Assembly (NCBI RefSeq): GCF_963678635.1
Contig: NC_087066.1
Span: forward strand, 28,711,301-28,775,300
Direction: 5' to 3'
From: Symsagittifera roscoffensis
Lineage: Eukaryota; Xenacoelomorpha; Acoela; Convolutidae
DNA length: 64,000 nt
Positions 34,401-43,680 of the stretch are shown here, piece after piece. A model generated the notes under the pieces. The model was not told where the DNA came from. It ran no database searches and worked only from the letters and a program-made list of their open reading frames with translations. A program made the translations under genes and the position numbers. The stretch's first letter is position 1. Each line of letters begins with the position of its first letter.

Positions 34401-35165
34401 GAGCACCTCCATGCAACAATTGTTTCTGGATTCAACAATCAAAACAAAATTATCGATCTTAAACTACTAAAGTTTGGGTTTTAGATTCATCCGGCGATAT
34501 TCCTAACTTAGCAAGGTTCAGTTTTCAAACATATTCACCAAAACAGTTTACCTCCAGAACGAGACGGGGGATGATTCCCTGGCCCTCCTTGTCCTTCAGT
34601 GCTCCCTCCATAGTAAAAGTCTTCCCAGAAGCAGTCTGCCCGTATGCGAAGATAGTACCATTGTAACCCTACAAGCCATGTAATATTCAAGTTAACATCA
34701 GGGAAAGTGGCAGAAGTTTGTGTCGTTGAAAGTATGTTGAAGAGAACGTCTTGGATCCAAAGGTAGTCAAAGGCTGATGTATCAGAAACTGCAAAGAGCG
34801 TTTTAAAAAAGATTAATCTCCTTATAACCTTCAAGAAAAATTATAGCCTATATACCTGTATTTTAACAGACATCTATAGCAAACATAAACAGAGACTTCA
34901 AAAAATGTAGGAGAAAAAACTTTTGAGAGTGAGGAATGTGAGGAACAGCTACTGAGCTACTAACTGCCAGCACATCATCCAGCACATGTCTAGCCGAGAC
35001 ATCGTACACCTGTGCTTGAGTGGCGTTTGGTCCGATGACCGCGTCGAAGTTGTACTTCTTGTCGGCCTTGGCAGCCATGCTGACCTGGTTTCCATTCACA
35101 TTCACCGCCTCCTTCTCCCCCTTACTCAATTCGTTCTTGTTCAGGGGACGCACGCGACAGATCAC
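22317..35165 (-). CDS. Kinesin-1 type heavy chain (partial at 5' end)
   Basis: Plus-end microtubule motor of the kinesin-1/KIF5 type. Exons in transcription order: 34965-35165, 34552-34668, 34006-34161, 33536-33680, 33260-33327, 32886-33038, 32357-32545, 32095-32178, 31680-31851, microexons 31393-31398, 31063-31074 and 30940-30981, then 30505-30638, 27764-27880, 26946-27173, 26265-26543, 25757-25937, 25179-25393, 24647-24767, 23826-24298, 22790-22912, 22317-22454. They join in phase for 1117 residues to TAG. Motor landmarks: GQTASGKT (77-84), [11 protein letters not shown] (188-198), VDLAGSEK (222-229). Then a KTIKN neck linker, a long coiled coil, and [13 protein letters not shown], which matches the KIF5 pre-tail. 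The first coding exon (roughly a dozen residues before VICRVRPLN) was not found above 35,165. The protein is longer than usual KHC (about 960-980) because of an acidic insert. Family is certain, exact exon ends near-certain, microexons probable. Confidence 0.92.
23826..24298 (-). other. Kinesin exon 20: acidic Gly/Ala/Pro insert before tail coiled coil
   Basis: After [15 protein letters not shown] the exon runs ~100 residues of low complexity: an acidic block, five AEG repeats (about 24,120-24,160), Gly-Asp-Glu, Ser-Gly-Ala and Pro-Asp-rich parts. It then resumes KIF5-like coiled coil at [20 protein letters not shown]. In KIF5 the matching spot is a short acidic linker (DSDDTGGSAAQKQ). The region is GC-rich compared with its surroundings. 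Confidence 0.88.
27378..27670 (+). mobile_element. hAT-like element, degraded copy
   Basis: Begins CAGGGGGCGGATCCAGG, the end type seen at 61,921, and contains GGCGC-GAAGGCGCC sequence and a C run. The right end is not clean. It lies in a kinesin intron. Confidence 0.5.
27958..28461 (+). repeat. Family A element, old diverged copy
   Basis: Landmarks survive in order: GTTCCAACTTATGAAGAAAA left end, GGACAATTTCGACTTTTCAC, GACAAGTAACGCGCATTAAT, then GGGCAGTCGGACAATTAGGG and TTGATACGAGCAGTCTT. It is far more diverged than the copies at 28.9 and 29.8 kb, in the same kinesin intron. Confidence 0.7.
28464..28890 (+). repeat. Family A element, partial diverged copy
   Basis: Continues from the previous copy without a left end; AATTAACGCGCAATTTACCTC and GGGCAGTGGGAAAATTCAAG are recognisable. 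The right end is altered (TTGATATAAAAGC). Confidence 0.55.
28894..29430 (+). mobile_element. Family A element, well-preserved reference copy
   Basis: About 537 bp. Left end TTGTTCCGACTTTCGATACG contains the hairpin ACTTTCGATACGAAAGT. A palindromic core follows (AACGCGCGATATAATTCGCG, then CGCTATTAACGCG). The right end carries AGTCGCAGCATTC (AGTCGGAACA in other copies, the inverse of the left TGTTCCGACT), the hairpin CAGGGCTTCGCCCTG, and a 15-base tail ACGAGCAGTCTTGT. Copies are flanked by T on both sides with no longer duplication. Subterminal inverted repeats plus a 3' hairpin and T-T insertion resemble non-autonomous Helentron-type Helitrons; that class is inferred. No coding capacity. Confidence 0.85.
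29764..30299 (+). mobile_element. Family A element, full length
   Basis: Complete left end at 29,764 and right end (GGGATTCGCCCTGATACGAGCAG, with one hairpin mismatch) to 30,299. It lies in the same kinesin intron as 28894-29430, in the same orientation, antisense to the gene. Confidence 0.88.
30940..30981 (-). other. 42-nt (or 75-nt) microexon in kinesin gene
   Basis: Ends at TCGA|GTGAGTTTG. The nearest acceptor (AAATCTAAAG) gives 42 nt reading [14 protein letters not shown] in phase 1. An alternative acceptor 33 nt upstream (CAATGCAAAAG) gives 75 nt, also open. Both are multiples of three, so inclusion never changes the frame. The added peptide is basic and serine-rich, suggesting a regulated linker. 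Confidence 0.6.
31063..31074 (-). other. 12-nt microexon in kinesin gene
   Basis: AAGCCGGCTCAA lies between CCATCCAATAG and GTAAGTTACG, the only perfect GTAAGT donor in the gene. In phase 1 it adds Lys-Ala-Gly-Ser-type residues without a stop. The acceptor has a weak pyrimidine tract, so the 5' limit is less sure than the donor. Confidence 0.6.
31393..31398 (-). other. 6-nt microexon AGTCAA in kinesin gene
   Basis: On the gene strand a pyrimidine-rich tract ending TTGTTGTTTCAG is followed by AGTCAA and then the strong donor GTGAGTATA. In the phase fixed by exons 9 and 13 it adds Lys-Ser. The acceptor and donor are both among the best in the gene. Splicing is inferred, not shown. Confidence 0.65.
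31680..31851 (-). other. Kinesin exon 9 with weak GTGGGC donor
   Basis: Encodes [14 protein letters not shown] and an acidic then lysine-rich stretch ending GKKGK. Only a donor at AAAA|GTGGGC leaves phase 1, which the later exon 30505-30638 requires. The alternative donor GCT|GTAGAG leaves phase 0 and would break the frame downstream. Confidence 0.75.
32346..32357 (-). other. Non-canonical GC splice donor
   Basis: The exon 32357-32545 stays in frame to GCTAAG, then GCACAC, and meets a TAA eight codons later. There is no GT between residue AEWKR-type sequence and that stop that keeps the frame of the next exon (32095-32178, phase 0). The best donor is AAG|GCACAC, a GC-AG intron. Confidence 0.6.
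32357..35165 (-). other. Kinesin motor domain and neck exons
   Basis: Seven exons (67, 39, 52, 48.3, 22.7, 51 and 63 codons) encode the catalytic head. They run from VICRVRPLN through the P-loop [13 protein letters not shown], switch I ([11 protein letters not shown]) and switch II (VDLAGSEK), then [16 protein letters not shown] and [12 protein letters not shown]. All nucleotide-contacting motifs are intact. The sequence after KTIKN ([15 protein letters not shown]) lines up with the KIF5 neck (VNVELTAEQWKK type). That places this head in kinesin-1 rather than kinesin-3 or -2. Confidence 0.93.
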
Positions 35166-35383
35166 CTGTCAAGTTAAAAAAAAGTTCGACTGTTTTTTCT
35201 TTAAATAGAAATCATCAAAACGCGCAAGAAATTCTCCAAAATTACGAGAGCAAGATACTAGAGCAAGTTTCCTTGATGAATTGGAAATTTGGTCTCGGAT
35301 AAAAACACTCGCATTTTCATGTGCTAGCAGTAAATGCTCACTTAAAAACACTTGAACACTTTGAGAGTGTATGATGGCAAGCA

Positions 35384-35500
35384 GTAGCGGATTTAGGGGA
35401 GGAGGACAGAAGGGGTCGCTCAGCTAAAATGGATGTCTTAAAAAAGTAGTATAAAGGAGAGCATTAAGTGGTCAGGGGGTGGAATCTCTGAAGGAGTAAG
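35384..35500 (+). repeat. hAT-like left-end fragment
   Basis: CAGTAGCGGATTTAGGGGAGG resembles the left end at 61,921 (CAGAGGCGGATTTAGGGGGG). No right end was found nearby. Confidence 0.45.
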
Positions 35501-35796
35501 TTTTACCTCAGTAATCTTTGCCTTAAAAATCTAAAAATTTCTAAATCAGTGTTCTGAATACGTTATTCGAGTGGTTTTTTTGTTATTTGTCTCACCGATC
35601 TGATAAATTTAGACTTTATGTATTTATGTTGACTGCTTTTTTAATTTAAATTTTAGACTTTATGTATTTCTTATACCCTTGTGAATGTCTTTGCTTTTTG
35701 AGCTCAAATTTAGGAAATAATATCATCTGCGACTGATTTTGATAAAGGTTTTGGAAGCTTAATTGTTCAATATTTTGTATAAAGTGTCTTACATTT

Positions 35797-36060
35797 ATGC
35801 TTGGGGTGTTTTCTACTCATTCAATTCGCGACTTTTTAACTAAGCGTTTTTGACGGAATTTGCTTGTGCCACATATTGATGTCTTGAGTTCAAATAAAAA
35901 AAAGCTTTTCCTACGATCGTTTTTTGGTGAAGTTCCGGGGCTTTGAAAATTGCTATTTGGCCAGTTTGAGATCAATCTGTGCGCGATATATTGCGTTCTT
36001 ATAACACACTTAAGCGGCAAATTAAATGTGTTCAAAATTGAACTGAAGTCATCAATTTAG
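35797..36060 (+). repeat. Family A fragment, diverged
   Basis: GCTTGGGGTGTTTTCTACTC, GCGACTTTTTAACTAAGCG and TGCGCGATATATTGCG keep family A order but are heavily diverged. The right end is missing. Confidence 0.5.
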
Positions 36061-36089
36061 TTTTAACAAAACAAAACGAGACCCATAAA

Positions 36090-36841
36090 TTTTCCGACTT
36101 TCGTAACGAAAGTAACGGAATATTTGTGCTCGGGTTGGTTTTTTTCAGACAAATTTCGTTTTTTTAACTATTCATTTTTGATGGGATTTTTTTAAATTTC
36201 ATTCGAAAAGTATTGTTGTCCTGAGCTCAAATTTGAAAAGATATTTTACCTGTGATAATTTTTTGTAAAGTTATGGGGGTTTAAAGATTGCTATTTTGGT
36301 CAATGTGGCCATTTTGGGACAATTAACGCGACTTATATATTTCGCGCTATTAACACGTAAGCGGAGAGTTAGTCCGTCTTAAAATTGTTCCAAATTGGTT
36401 GAAAGAAGCTTATTTGCCAGGCTCTTTTCTAGTTCCCCCGTCCCTTTCAAAATACCGAGTTTAATTTTTTTTCGTGTTATTACGGCTAAATGCGTGATGT
36501 TACGCTGTAAAGTATGAAGAACAAATCTGTTCAGAATTGTCGATTTGTTCATCACGCCTTTGCATTATGACAACGTTAAATAGACTTGTCAGTATTAAAT
36601 TTGAAAGGGGGGAACTGGAAAAGAGCCATTTGCCATAATTGATTTGTTGCAAGGAGCGGAATTTATCCTTTTGTACTTTATATGGTGTGTGGGGGGATGA
36701 TTTTCATTAAAAGAATCTCAAATTTTAGAGAAAAAAATTCATTTTTTTATTACTTTGAAATTTTTAAGGTTATTACTGCTCTATAAATCTTAAATGGCAG
36801 TCGGAACATCCAGGGCGTCGCCCTGATACGAGCAGCCTTGT
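36090..36841 (+). mobile_element. Family A element interrupted by a family M element
   Basis: Left end TTTTCCGACTTTCG at 36,090 and right end AGTCGGAACATCC to GAGCAGCCTTG at 36,841. The element is split at 36,420-36,627 by a 208-bp insertion flanked by the duplicated 8-mer ATTTGCCA. Removing the insertion restores the family A order. Confidence 0.88.
36420..36627 (+). mobile_element. Family M inverted-repeat element with 8-bp TSD
   Basis: Ends GGCTCTTTTCTAGTTCCCCC and GGGGGAACTGGAAAAGAGCC form ~30-bp inverted repeats. ATTTGCCA is duplicated at 36,412-36,419 and 36,628-36,635. 208 bp, no coding. Its interior (CGCTGTAAAGTATGA, TCGATTTGTTCATCA) is the inverse of the copy at 38,743. Confidence 0.92.
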
Positions 36842-37250
36842 ATAGTCTTTGTATTTTACAACTGGGGAATGAAGCAAAGAAAATATGACATACGCTTTTT
36901 TTTGTTTTTATTTCAATTTTTTGCCATATATTGAAACAAATTTTTTTTTAGTAAGCCTCTAAGTGCAGACCGACATTCAGTGCTTTGCCCTGATGTACGA
37001 GCAGTCTTCTTATGTATGTGACTGATTTGTCGATTTGACGAAAGTTGCTCCAAACTCAAATAAGGCAAGGTAAAGGTATTAAGAATTCCCTAAACGACTT
37101 TGTTCGAACTTTCAAAGAAAGTGACAGAGCGTTTGTGCCCGAGGTTTTTTTGTTTTGCAGAAAATTTTGTTTCCTAACAGACCATTTTAAACATAAGAGC
37201 AATGTGTTTCTTCTTAATATTTGATATTGGCAGTCCAAAACGTATAGTTG
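36842..37250 (+). repeat. Diverged family A pieces
   Basis: 36,955-37,010 resembles the right end (GTGCAGACCGACATTCAGTG, TACGAGCAGTCTTC). 37,096-37,150 resembles a left end (GTTCGAACTTTCAAAGAAAG, GCGTTTGTGCCCGAGG). Both are old. Confidence 0.5.
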
Positions 37251-38205
37251 TCTTCAGCTTTCGCCGAGAAATTTTTTGTGGCCAGCTAATGGGCTAGAGC
37301 GTTCAACGCGTTTCCTTGATGTACAAACATAATGGTTATCATTTTAAGATGTTTGAAAAGCTTTTGCATTTCACTTAGCATTTTTGAAGAAAAAACTTGT
37401 CAGCTCAGGTTTAGCGCATAGGTTTGACATAGTTTTCAATTGTATCTACGTGAAAACGATATACAAAACCTTTTAAGCTAATTGAATCTATTGATAAAGA
37501 ATATGACATAAGAAACTAATTTTATAACGCTAAAACTAAAAGATTTGTTTCGGAGTGACTGAAAATATCGACAATCATGATGACTGGAAATTGTGCACAT
37601 AAAAATTTTAGTAATTAATTGACCCAAATTTCTTCTCACATTTCAACTAAGAAGCCTTTGTGACTTAAGTCAAATTGGGTCTCCATAATGATTTTCTGGC
37701 TGCCAGGATAATAGCTTGCGAGATTGGTAACAAGACAAAATCACTCTTAATAGATCCCGCATAAAAAACTCATCAAATGCCTCGCAAGATAAAAACCATC
37801 CTAATAAACTAGGGCCTAATTGCAATACAGAGTGACAGTGCATATGAGTAGTTTCTAGAATAGATAGATAGTTAAATATGAAACAAAAAAGCCAAAATAA
37901 ATTTCTGTATTATTAGGTCTTTCCCATGATAATCCACCTCAGTAAAATACCCTACCCCTATACATTTTTTGTTTCTCGTCTGGGGGCTATAATTGGTTAA
38001 GGCTTGTCAAATTCATGCAAATTTCTTTGATGTGACGTAACTTTCGACTGGCCTTTTTGCATTGTATATTTACGACTTGCTTTTATAATTACGACCGGCT
38101 TATTCAAACATTCGCAGGTGGAGGGGATTAGAAAAGTCCATTCACTAAATCTTATTCGTCTCCAAAAGAGTTTAATATGACATGGTATGACAACAATGTT
38201 TATCA
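37251..38205. other. Intergenic DNA, no gene seen
   Basis: No recognisable frame, RNA or transposon end. The upstream first exon of the kinesin gene could lie in this or neighbouring sequence but was not identified. Confidence 0.5.
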
Positions 38206-38213
38206 TACAATTT

Positions 38214-38378
38214 GGCTCTTTTTCCTTCCCCCCCTCCCCCCACCTCAGACGAGCTTCAATTTTTTAGTGTAACGAGTGGTTTTACGAGGCAGGTGGGGGG
38301 GGGGGGGGGGAGGTGGGGGGGTGGGGGAAGGTACAGGAAAATTTGCAGGTGGGGGGGGGGGGGGGAGGAAAAAGAGCC
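38214..38378 (+). mobile_element. Family M element with 8-bp TSD and G/C runs
   Basis: Starts GGCTCTTTTTCCTTCCCCCC and ends GGGGGAGGAAAAAGAGCC. TACAATTT is duplicated exactly at 38,206-38,213 and 38,379-38,386. The interior has AACGAGTGGTTTTACGAGG, shared with the larger copies at 40.7-45.4 kb. Long homopolymer G runs may be mis-sized in the assembly. Confidence 0.9.
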
Positions 38379-38742
38379 TACAATTTCAAACAATTAAAGA
38401 AGGCTTATCATGAATTTTTACAGACCGAAAGAAATTGTATGAAAAAATATTGTTTCAAAATTTTGCGTGTTAACCAAAAACACAATAACTAAGGGTTTCT
38501 ATCATTAGAAAACCCTGAGTGTAAGTTGCAGTTACCACGCATATAAATTGCATTTGGTGATACTAGCGATGTACGTTAATGTTAACAATCAAATTTTTTA
38601 TTCCACTTTTCCACTTTCTACCCCACATTTAAAATGTTCTCTCTTTTTGGTCGTGTTACGAGTTATTATGGCTGAGTTTAAGATGTAATGTATGAAAAAC
38701 AAATTAGCTTACAATAGTTAGGTTGTTCCCAATTCAAAACTT

Positions 38743-38957
38743 GGCTCTTTTCCAGTTTCCCTACTTTCAAAATCAATTTTGAAAAGCTTATATAACATTG
38801 TCATATTGCAATGAAATTTGGCGTGGTGAACAAATCGACAATTGTGAACAAATTTGTTCATCATACTGTACAGCGTAACATCACGCATTTAGCCGTGATA
38901 ACACGTAAATAAACATAAAACTCGGTATTTTGAAAGGGGGGAAACTGGAAAAGAGCC
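38743..38957 (-). mobile_element. Family M element with 8-bp TSD
   Basis: Ends GGCTCTTTTCCAGTTTCCC and GGGAAACTGGAAAAGAGCC; duplicated CAAAACTT at 38,735-38,742 and 38,958-38,965. The interior is the reverse complement of the 36,420 copy. Confidence 0.92.
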
Positions 38958-39295
38958 CAAAACTTCATTCCATATTGACAACGTGAAAAAAAATATTTGC
39001 AAAACTGAAATTCAAATGTAGGGGAGGGGAGTGGAAAAGATCCCAATATAACTTCGACTACCTTTTAGACACAAAGCAAAAATTATTCTTAAAAAGTTAG
39101 TTGGAGCGCAGAAACGAGTTTGCTATCAAAATTGGAATAAACAAAGTTTAACCTCAAAATTGTTTTCTTTTCTACGAAAAAATGCAAATCATACAATTTT
39201 TATTGTGAAAATGTATGATGAACGTATTTTTTTTTCAAAAAGTTTTGCTTTTAGGACAAAGTTGCTTTCATGTAAGAAAAATTATCAATAATTTG

Positions 39296-39488
39296 AGCTC
39301 TCTCCCCCCCCACCTCACACGAACAAGGTTTTTATGGTGTAACGAGTGGTTTTACAAGGTTTTTTTATGAAGACCAAATATGTTTGTTATAAACTAATTA
39401 GTCTGTATTTTCATAACAATCGAACAATGTGAAAAAAATTTTTTACTTGGAAAATTTTGCAGTTGGGGGGGGGGGGAGAAAAAGAGCC
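39296..39488 (+). mobile_element. Family M element, imperfect left end
   Basis: The left end is altered (AGCTCTCTCCCCCCCC), the right end intact (GGGGGAGAAAAAGAGCC). Flanks ATAATTTG (39,288-39,295) and CTAATTTG (39,489-39,496) match at 7 of 8 bases. It contains AACGAGTGGTTTTACAAGG. Confidence 0.75.
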
Positions 39489-39857
39489 CTAATTTGTATT
39501 GATTGTGTTTCAAACCAATTTAAGATATATTCAGAAAAAAAATTAACTGAAAAAATGCTTGTCTTGTAATTTTCTTCTATGAAAACTGTATGATAAGAAT
39601 TTTGCCCATAAGCTCCATATACGAAATTGTATGTCAAGCATTTTTCTTGTATAAACATCAACTTGGGGACTTTTGTTTGATCATACCCATTATAGACCCA
39701 CCCGCCCGCCTAGTTAGAAAAATCATGGCCCCTCAATGTGATTTAACTCTTATGGGGTAGGGAGAAGAGGGAAGGATATAACTGCTAGAGTGCTAAGCTG
39801 AGAAATACCCTTTATTTTCACCAAAAAATCATATTTGTTTTATATAATCGATAAGTT

Positions 39858-40022
39858 GGCTCTTTTCTAGTCCCCCGTTGATTTTTTTGATTTTTGGCAA
39901 GGTCGTATGAGGATCAAATTTGTATTTAGTAGCCCAATTACTCTATATGCCAGTTTTTCGATAATCTAGCAATGTAAGCATACGTTTTTTATTCCAAATT
40001 ACCAATGGGGGGGGGGAGATCG
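39858..40022 (+). mobile_element. Family M element, degraded
   Basis: Left end GGCTCTTTTCTAGTCCCCCG at 39,858 and a G run with AATGGGGGGGGGG near 40,005-40,020, but the closing AAAAGAGCC is absent, so the right end is truncated. Confidence 0.55.
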
Positions 40023-40256
40023 CAAACTGATTCTACCTTGATGCTGTCGCTCGAAGCTTTTGGCATGTTCTGGGCTCTCTACAGCTTCAGATATCTATTA
40101 TTAGTTAGTTAATATAGTTCAGCAATCTGCACGTGCATAGTATTGTGTCTTTCTTGTTAGTTATCGGCATCTCAAAGATAGTTTACGAACGCGGTTATTA
40201 CTTGATGAAAATGAGGCATTTAATCAGGCACCGTTGTATCACCCGATAACGAAATC

Positions 40257-40445
40257 GGCTCTTTTCTTTTTTCCTCCCACTTTTCAATTTTTCTTATTTA
40301 ATAGTTGTTATTATGGCTAAATATTACCTAGTTAGTATAAAAACAAACCTGTTCAAATTGTTGGTTTGTTCATTATGCCAAGTTTTGTTGCACTGACGAT
40401 TTTGAGTTTTTCAAACTCAAAGGTGGGGGAAAGTGGAAAAGAGCA
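40257..40445 (+). mobile_element. Family M element with 8-bp TSD
   Basis: Starts GGCTCTTTTCTTTTTTCC and ends GTGGAAAAGAGCA. ACGAAATC is duplicated at 40,249-40,256 and 40,446-40,453. 189 bp. Confidence 0.85.
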
Positions 40446-40719
40446 ACGAAATCAGCCAAAAACAGAGTAGAGATCCGAAAGTTTGTAAAAAGTAGAGCCA
40501 ACATTCTATCTTGATTCAAATAAATACTGGCTGTAATACCGTGTATTGTCCTTCATAGCCCTCCAGCCTGGTAAAAAAATATATCCCCGCCATTGTCTTT
40601 AACACTATCAAGTGTTTTGAAAGTCCTTAAAGAGAACCAAAAATAAGTGCTACATAATAGCTTATCAAATAACTCAGAAAGGTCATTATCTTCGACTTGC
40701 GTAAATTTAATGATCCGAC

Positions 40720-41139
40720 GGCTCTTTTTCCTCGCCCCCCCCCCGGCTCTTTTTCCTTCCCCCCCCCCCCCCCTCACTCAGACATGAGCTTTATGGACTA
40801 ACGAGTGGTTTTACGAGGTTTATTATGGAGACCAAATATGTTTATCATGGCCTAATTAGTCTGCATGTCAATTTTCATGACAATCGGACAAAGTGAACAG
40901 TAACTTCATATATAAAAATTTGCAGGTGGGGGGAAAAGGAAAAAGAGCACCCCCCCCCCCACCTCACGCAAGTTTCAAGTTATTAGTGTAACGAGTGGTT
41001 TTACGAGGTTGAGTATGAAGTCTAAATTTGTTTGTCGTGGCCTTATTAGTCTGTATGTAAATTTTCATAACAATCGGACAATGTGGTCAACAAATTTTTA
41101 TGTAAAAACTTGCAGGTGGGGGGAAAAGGAAAAAGAGCC
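40720..41139 (+). mobile_element. Two family M elements, one nested in the other
   Basis: The outer element starts GGCTCTTTTTCCTCGCCC at 40,720 and ends AAAGGAAAAAGAGCC at 41,139, flanked by GATCCGAC and GACCCGAC (7 of 8). Inside its left C run a second element (about 40,744-40,950) starts GGCTCTTTTTCCTTCCCC and ends AAAGGAAAAAGAGC, with C runs on both sides as the probable target duplication. Both contain AACGAGTGGTTTTACGAGG. Confidence 0.8.
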
Positions 41140-41450
41140 GACCCGACTTTTCGTAAATATTTGTGTGAAAACTTTGTTTACCCAAAACACTCCAATTAGT
41201 TTTTTTCAGATTTAATTTTTTTTCTTTTATATATACTTTTTTACAGTTCACACCTGCGTTATTTTAAACTAAGTTGTCCATTCTCTTCGTTTGGTCAGTT
41301 GGAAAATGTGAGACTGCTAGTAAGACTATTATTATCCAAAAAACTTCTATTGTGCAATTGCCAACTTTTGTCACAATTGCAGCCTTTATCGCAAAAATTA
41401 TGGAAAAAATCAAACCAAAAAAGAAAATGGAAAAGTCGGTCCAATTTTTG

Positions 41451-41876
41451 GGCTCTTTTTCCTTTCCCCCCACCTTAAGATCATTTATCCACGAGGGATA
41501 GGACCAACATACGAGCTGTACAGCTCATCACGACGAACCGCTGTTGTGCCCCTGCTTAAAAACTGCATGCAATTTTTTTGGTTATTTTTCTGGGCTGGGT
41601 AATGTTGCCTCACCCTCAAGCAACGAGCACGGATCATGGTGGGCCTCGAACATCCGACCTTTCAATTGAGAGGCCGAGACGCAACCACTTCACCACTGCT
41701 CCCCACATAAGGATCGATTTTATGATGTAACGCGTGGTTTTACAGGGTTGATTATGAAGACCAAATATGTTTGTCTTGTCCTCATCAGTCTGTATGCCAA
41801 ATTTTGTAGCAGTCCGACAATTTGAACCGAAAATTACTCTAAAAATTTTGCAGTTGGGGGAAAAGGAAAAAGAGCC
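41451..41876 (+). mobile_element. Family M element containing a SINE, unit 1
   Basis: Ends GGCTCTTTTTCCTTTCCCCC and GGGGGAAAAGGAAAAAGAGCC-type; AATTTTTG is duplicated exactly at 41,443-41,450 and 41,877-41,884. 426 bp, of which about 240 bp is an inserted SINE. Confidence 0.92.
41475..41712 (-). mobile_element. tRNA-derived SINE, unit 1
   Basis: On the minus strand, the A box TGGTGAAGTGG (41,685-41,695) and B box GTTCGAGGC (41,643-41,651) match the RNA polymerase III consensus exactly, about 35 nt apart. A body follows with AGCAGGGGCACAACAGCGG, ending near CCTCGTGGATAAATGATC. It is inserted in a family M element. The head does not fold as an intact tRNA, so it is a SINE and not a tRNA gene. 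Confidence 0.78.
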
Positions 41877-43254
41877 AATTTTTGTTATGTTTCTTTTTCA
41901 ATTTTTTTTCTGTTTTTTTTTAATTTTCTTAATATTTTCTTATTATACTAAAGCTCTGGGAAAGATTTAAGACTTTTAAATAGCAAAAAATACAATGAAT
42001 TATTTGAAATTGGAAGGTTGCTTTAACAGATTATCTAAATTCGTCTGAAAAACATATCCTGGTCTTTTTTCCTGCCACATTGGGAAAAAAAAACTTTTTA
42101 AATCTGAAGTTTTTTTCTATAACCCAAACTCTGGCTAAAAATTTTTAACGCATCATCGCATTTGATCAGCTGATAGCACTGTTTGCGGCACCTAAAAACC
42201 CGACCTGTAACCAAAATTTTACCAGAAGTAGTCCTAAAACTGAAATGTGGGCAACCGAGTGTTCTCGGAAAGCAAATGTAATAATGTTTCTTGCAACGAA
42301 TCTTCCAAGAAAAACAAACATTCTTCTTGCTTTTCTTCTTGCAAAATTCTCTAATTTTTTGCATTCATTTTGCAAGATTCTAGCAAAATTTGCATTTGAT
42401 ATGCCAGAAATAACCTAGATCTTGTTTTATACTCCAAAAAAACAATGTTTTTTTTTGCTATTTTTACGTCTGCTAAGCTAGCATAATTTTGCAAAAATCT
42501 AACAGAGGGGTATTATTGTTTCAATTTTTCAATGAGGCAAAGGAAAAACAAGAAATTTAATCTAATGATTTCGAAAACAGTGTTCTAAGAGATAAGTACA
42601 TTTTCGAAAAAAAATTTTCAAAGGTGGCAAATTATAATATTTTTAACTTCTTAAAATAGGTAGGCTGCAGCAAAATTTGAAAAATTTAATTTTGCAAGTG
42701 ATGAGAACTTTGTAAAAAAAAACATGTAAGCAATAAACTATACGCAAAAACTATTGCAGCTTCAGATGTTTACTCAGTTTCAAGTTATTAGTGTAACGGG
42801 TGGTTTTACGAGGTTGAGTATGAAGTCCAAATTTGTTTGTCGTGGCCTTATTAGTCTGTATGTAAATTTTCATAACAATCGGACAATGTGGTCAACAAAT
42901 TTTTATGTAAAAACTTGCAGGTGGGGGGAAAAGGAAAAAGAGCCGACCCGACTTTTCGTAAATATTTGTGTGAAAACTTTGTTTACCCAAAACACTACAA
43001 TTAGTTTTTTTCAGATTTAATTTTTTTTCTTTTATATATACTTTTTACAGTTCACACCTGCGTTATTTTAAACTAAGTTGTCCATTCTCTTCGTTTGGTC
43101 AGTTGGAAAATGTGAGACTGCTAGTAAGACTATTATTATCCAAAAAACTTCTATTGTGCAATTGCCAACTTTTGTCACAATTGCAGCCTTTATCGCAAAA
43201 ATTATGGAAAAAATCAAACCAAAAAAGAAAATGGAAAAGTCGGTCCAATTTTTG

Positions 43255-43680
43255 GGCTCTTTTTCCTTTCCCCCCACCTTAAGATCATTTATCCACGAGG
43301 GATAGGACCAACATACGAGCTGTACAGCTCATCACGACGAACCGCTGTTGTGCCCCTGCTTAAAAACTGCATGCAATTTTTTTGGTTATTTTTCTGGGCT
43401 GGGTAATGTTGCCTCACCCTCAAGCAACGAGCACGGATCATGGTGGGCCTCGAACATCCGACCTTTCAATTGAGAGGCCGAGACGCAACCACTTCACCAC
43501 TGCTCCCCACATAAGGATCGATTTTATGATGTAAAGCGTGGTTTTACAGGGTTGATTATGAAGACCAAATATGTTTGTCTTGTCCTCATCATTATGTATG
43601 CCAAATTTTGTAGCAGTCCGACAATTTGAACCGAAAATTACTCTAAAAATTTTGCAGGTGGGGGAAAAGGAAAAAGAGCC
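43255..43680 (+). mobile_element. Family M element containing a SINE, unit 2
   Basis: Near-identical to 41,451-41,876 and also flanked by AATTTTTG. The SINE boxes are at 43,489-43,499 (A) and 43,447-43,455 (B), minus strand. Confidence 0.92.

Noticed and set aside
35169-35351. Candidate first exon of the kinesin gene
   Set aside because: The minus frame has no ATG in a suitable place and no donor joining in phase to GTGATCTGT at 35,165.
41640-41706. Possible tRNA gene (perfect A and B boxes)
   Set aside because: The sequence does not form a proper acceptor and anticodon arm, and it continues into a SINE body inside a transposon. It is a tRNA-derived SINE head.
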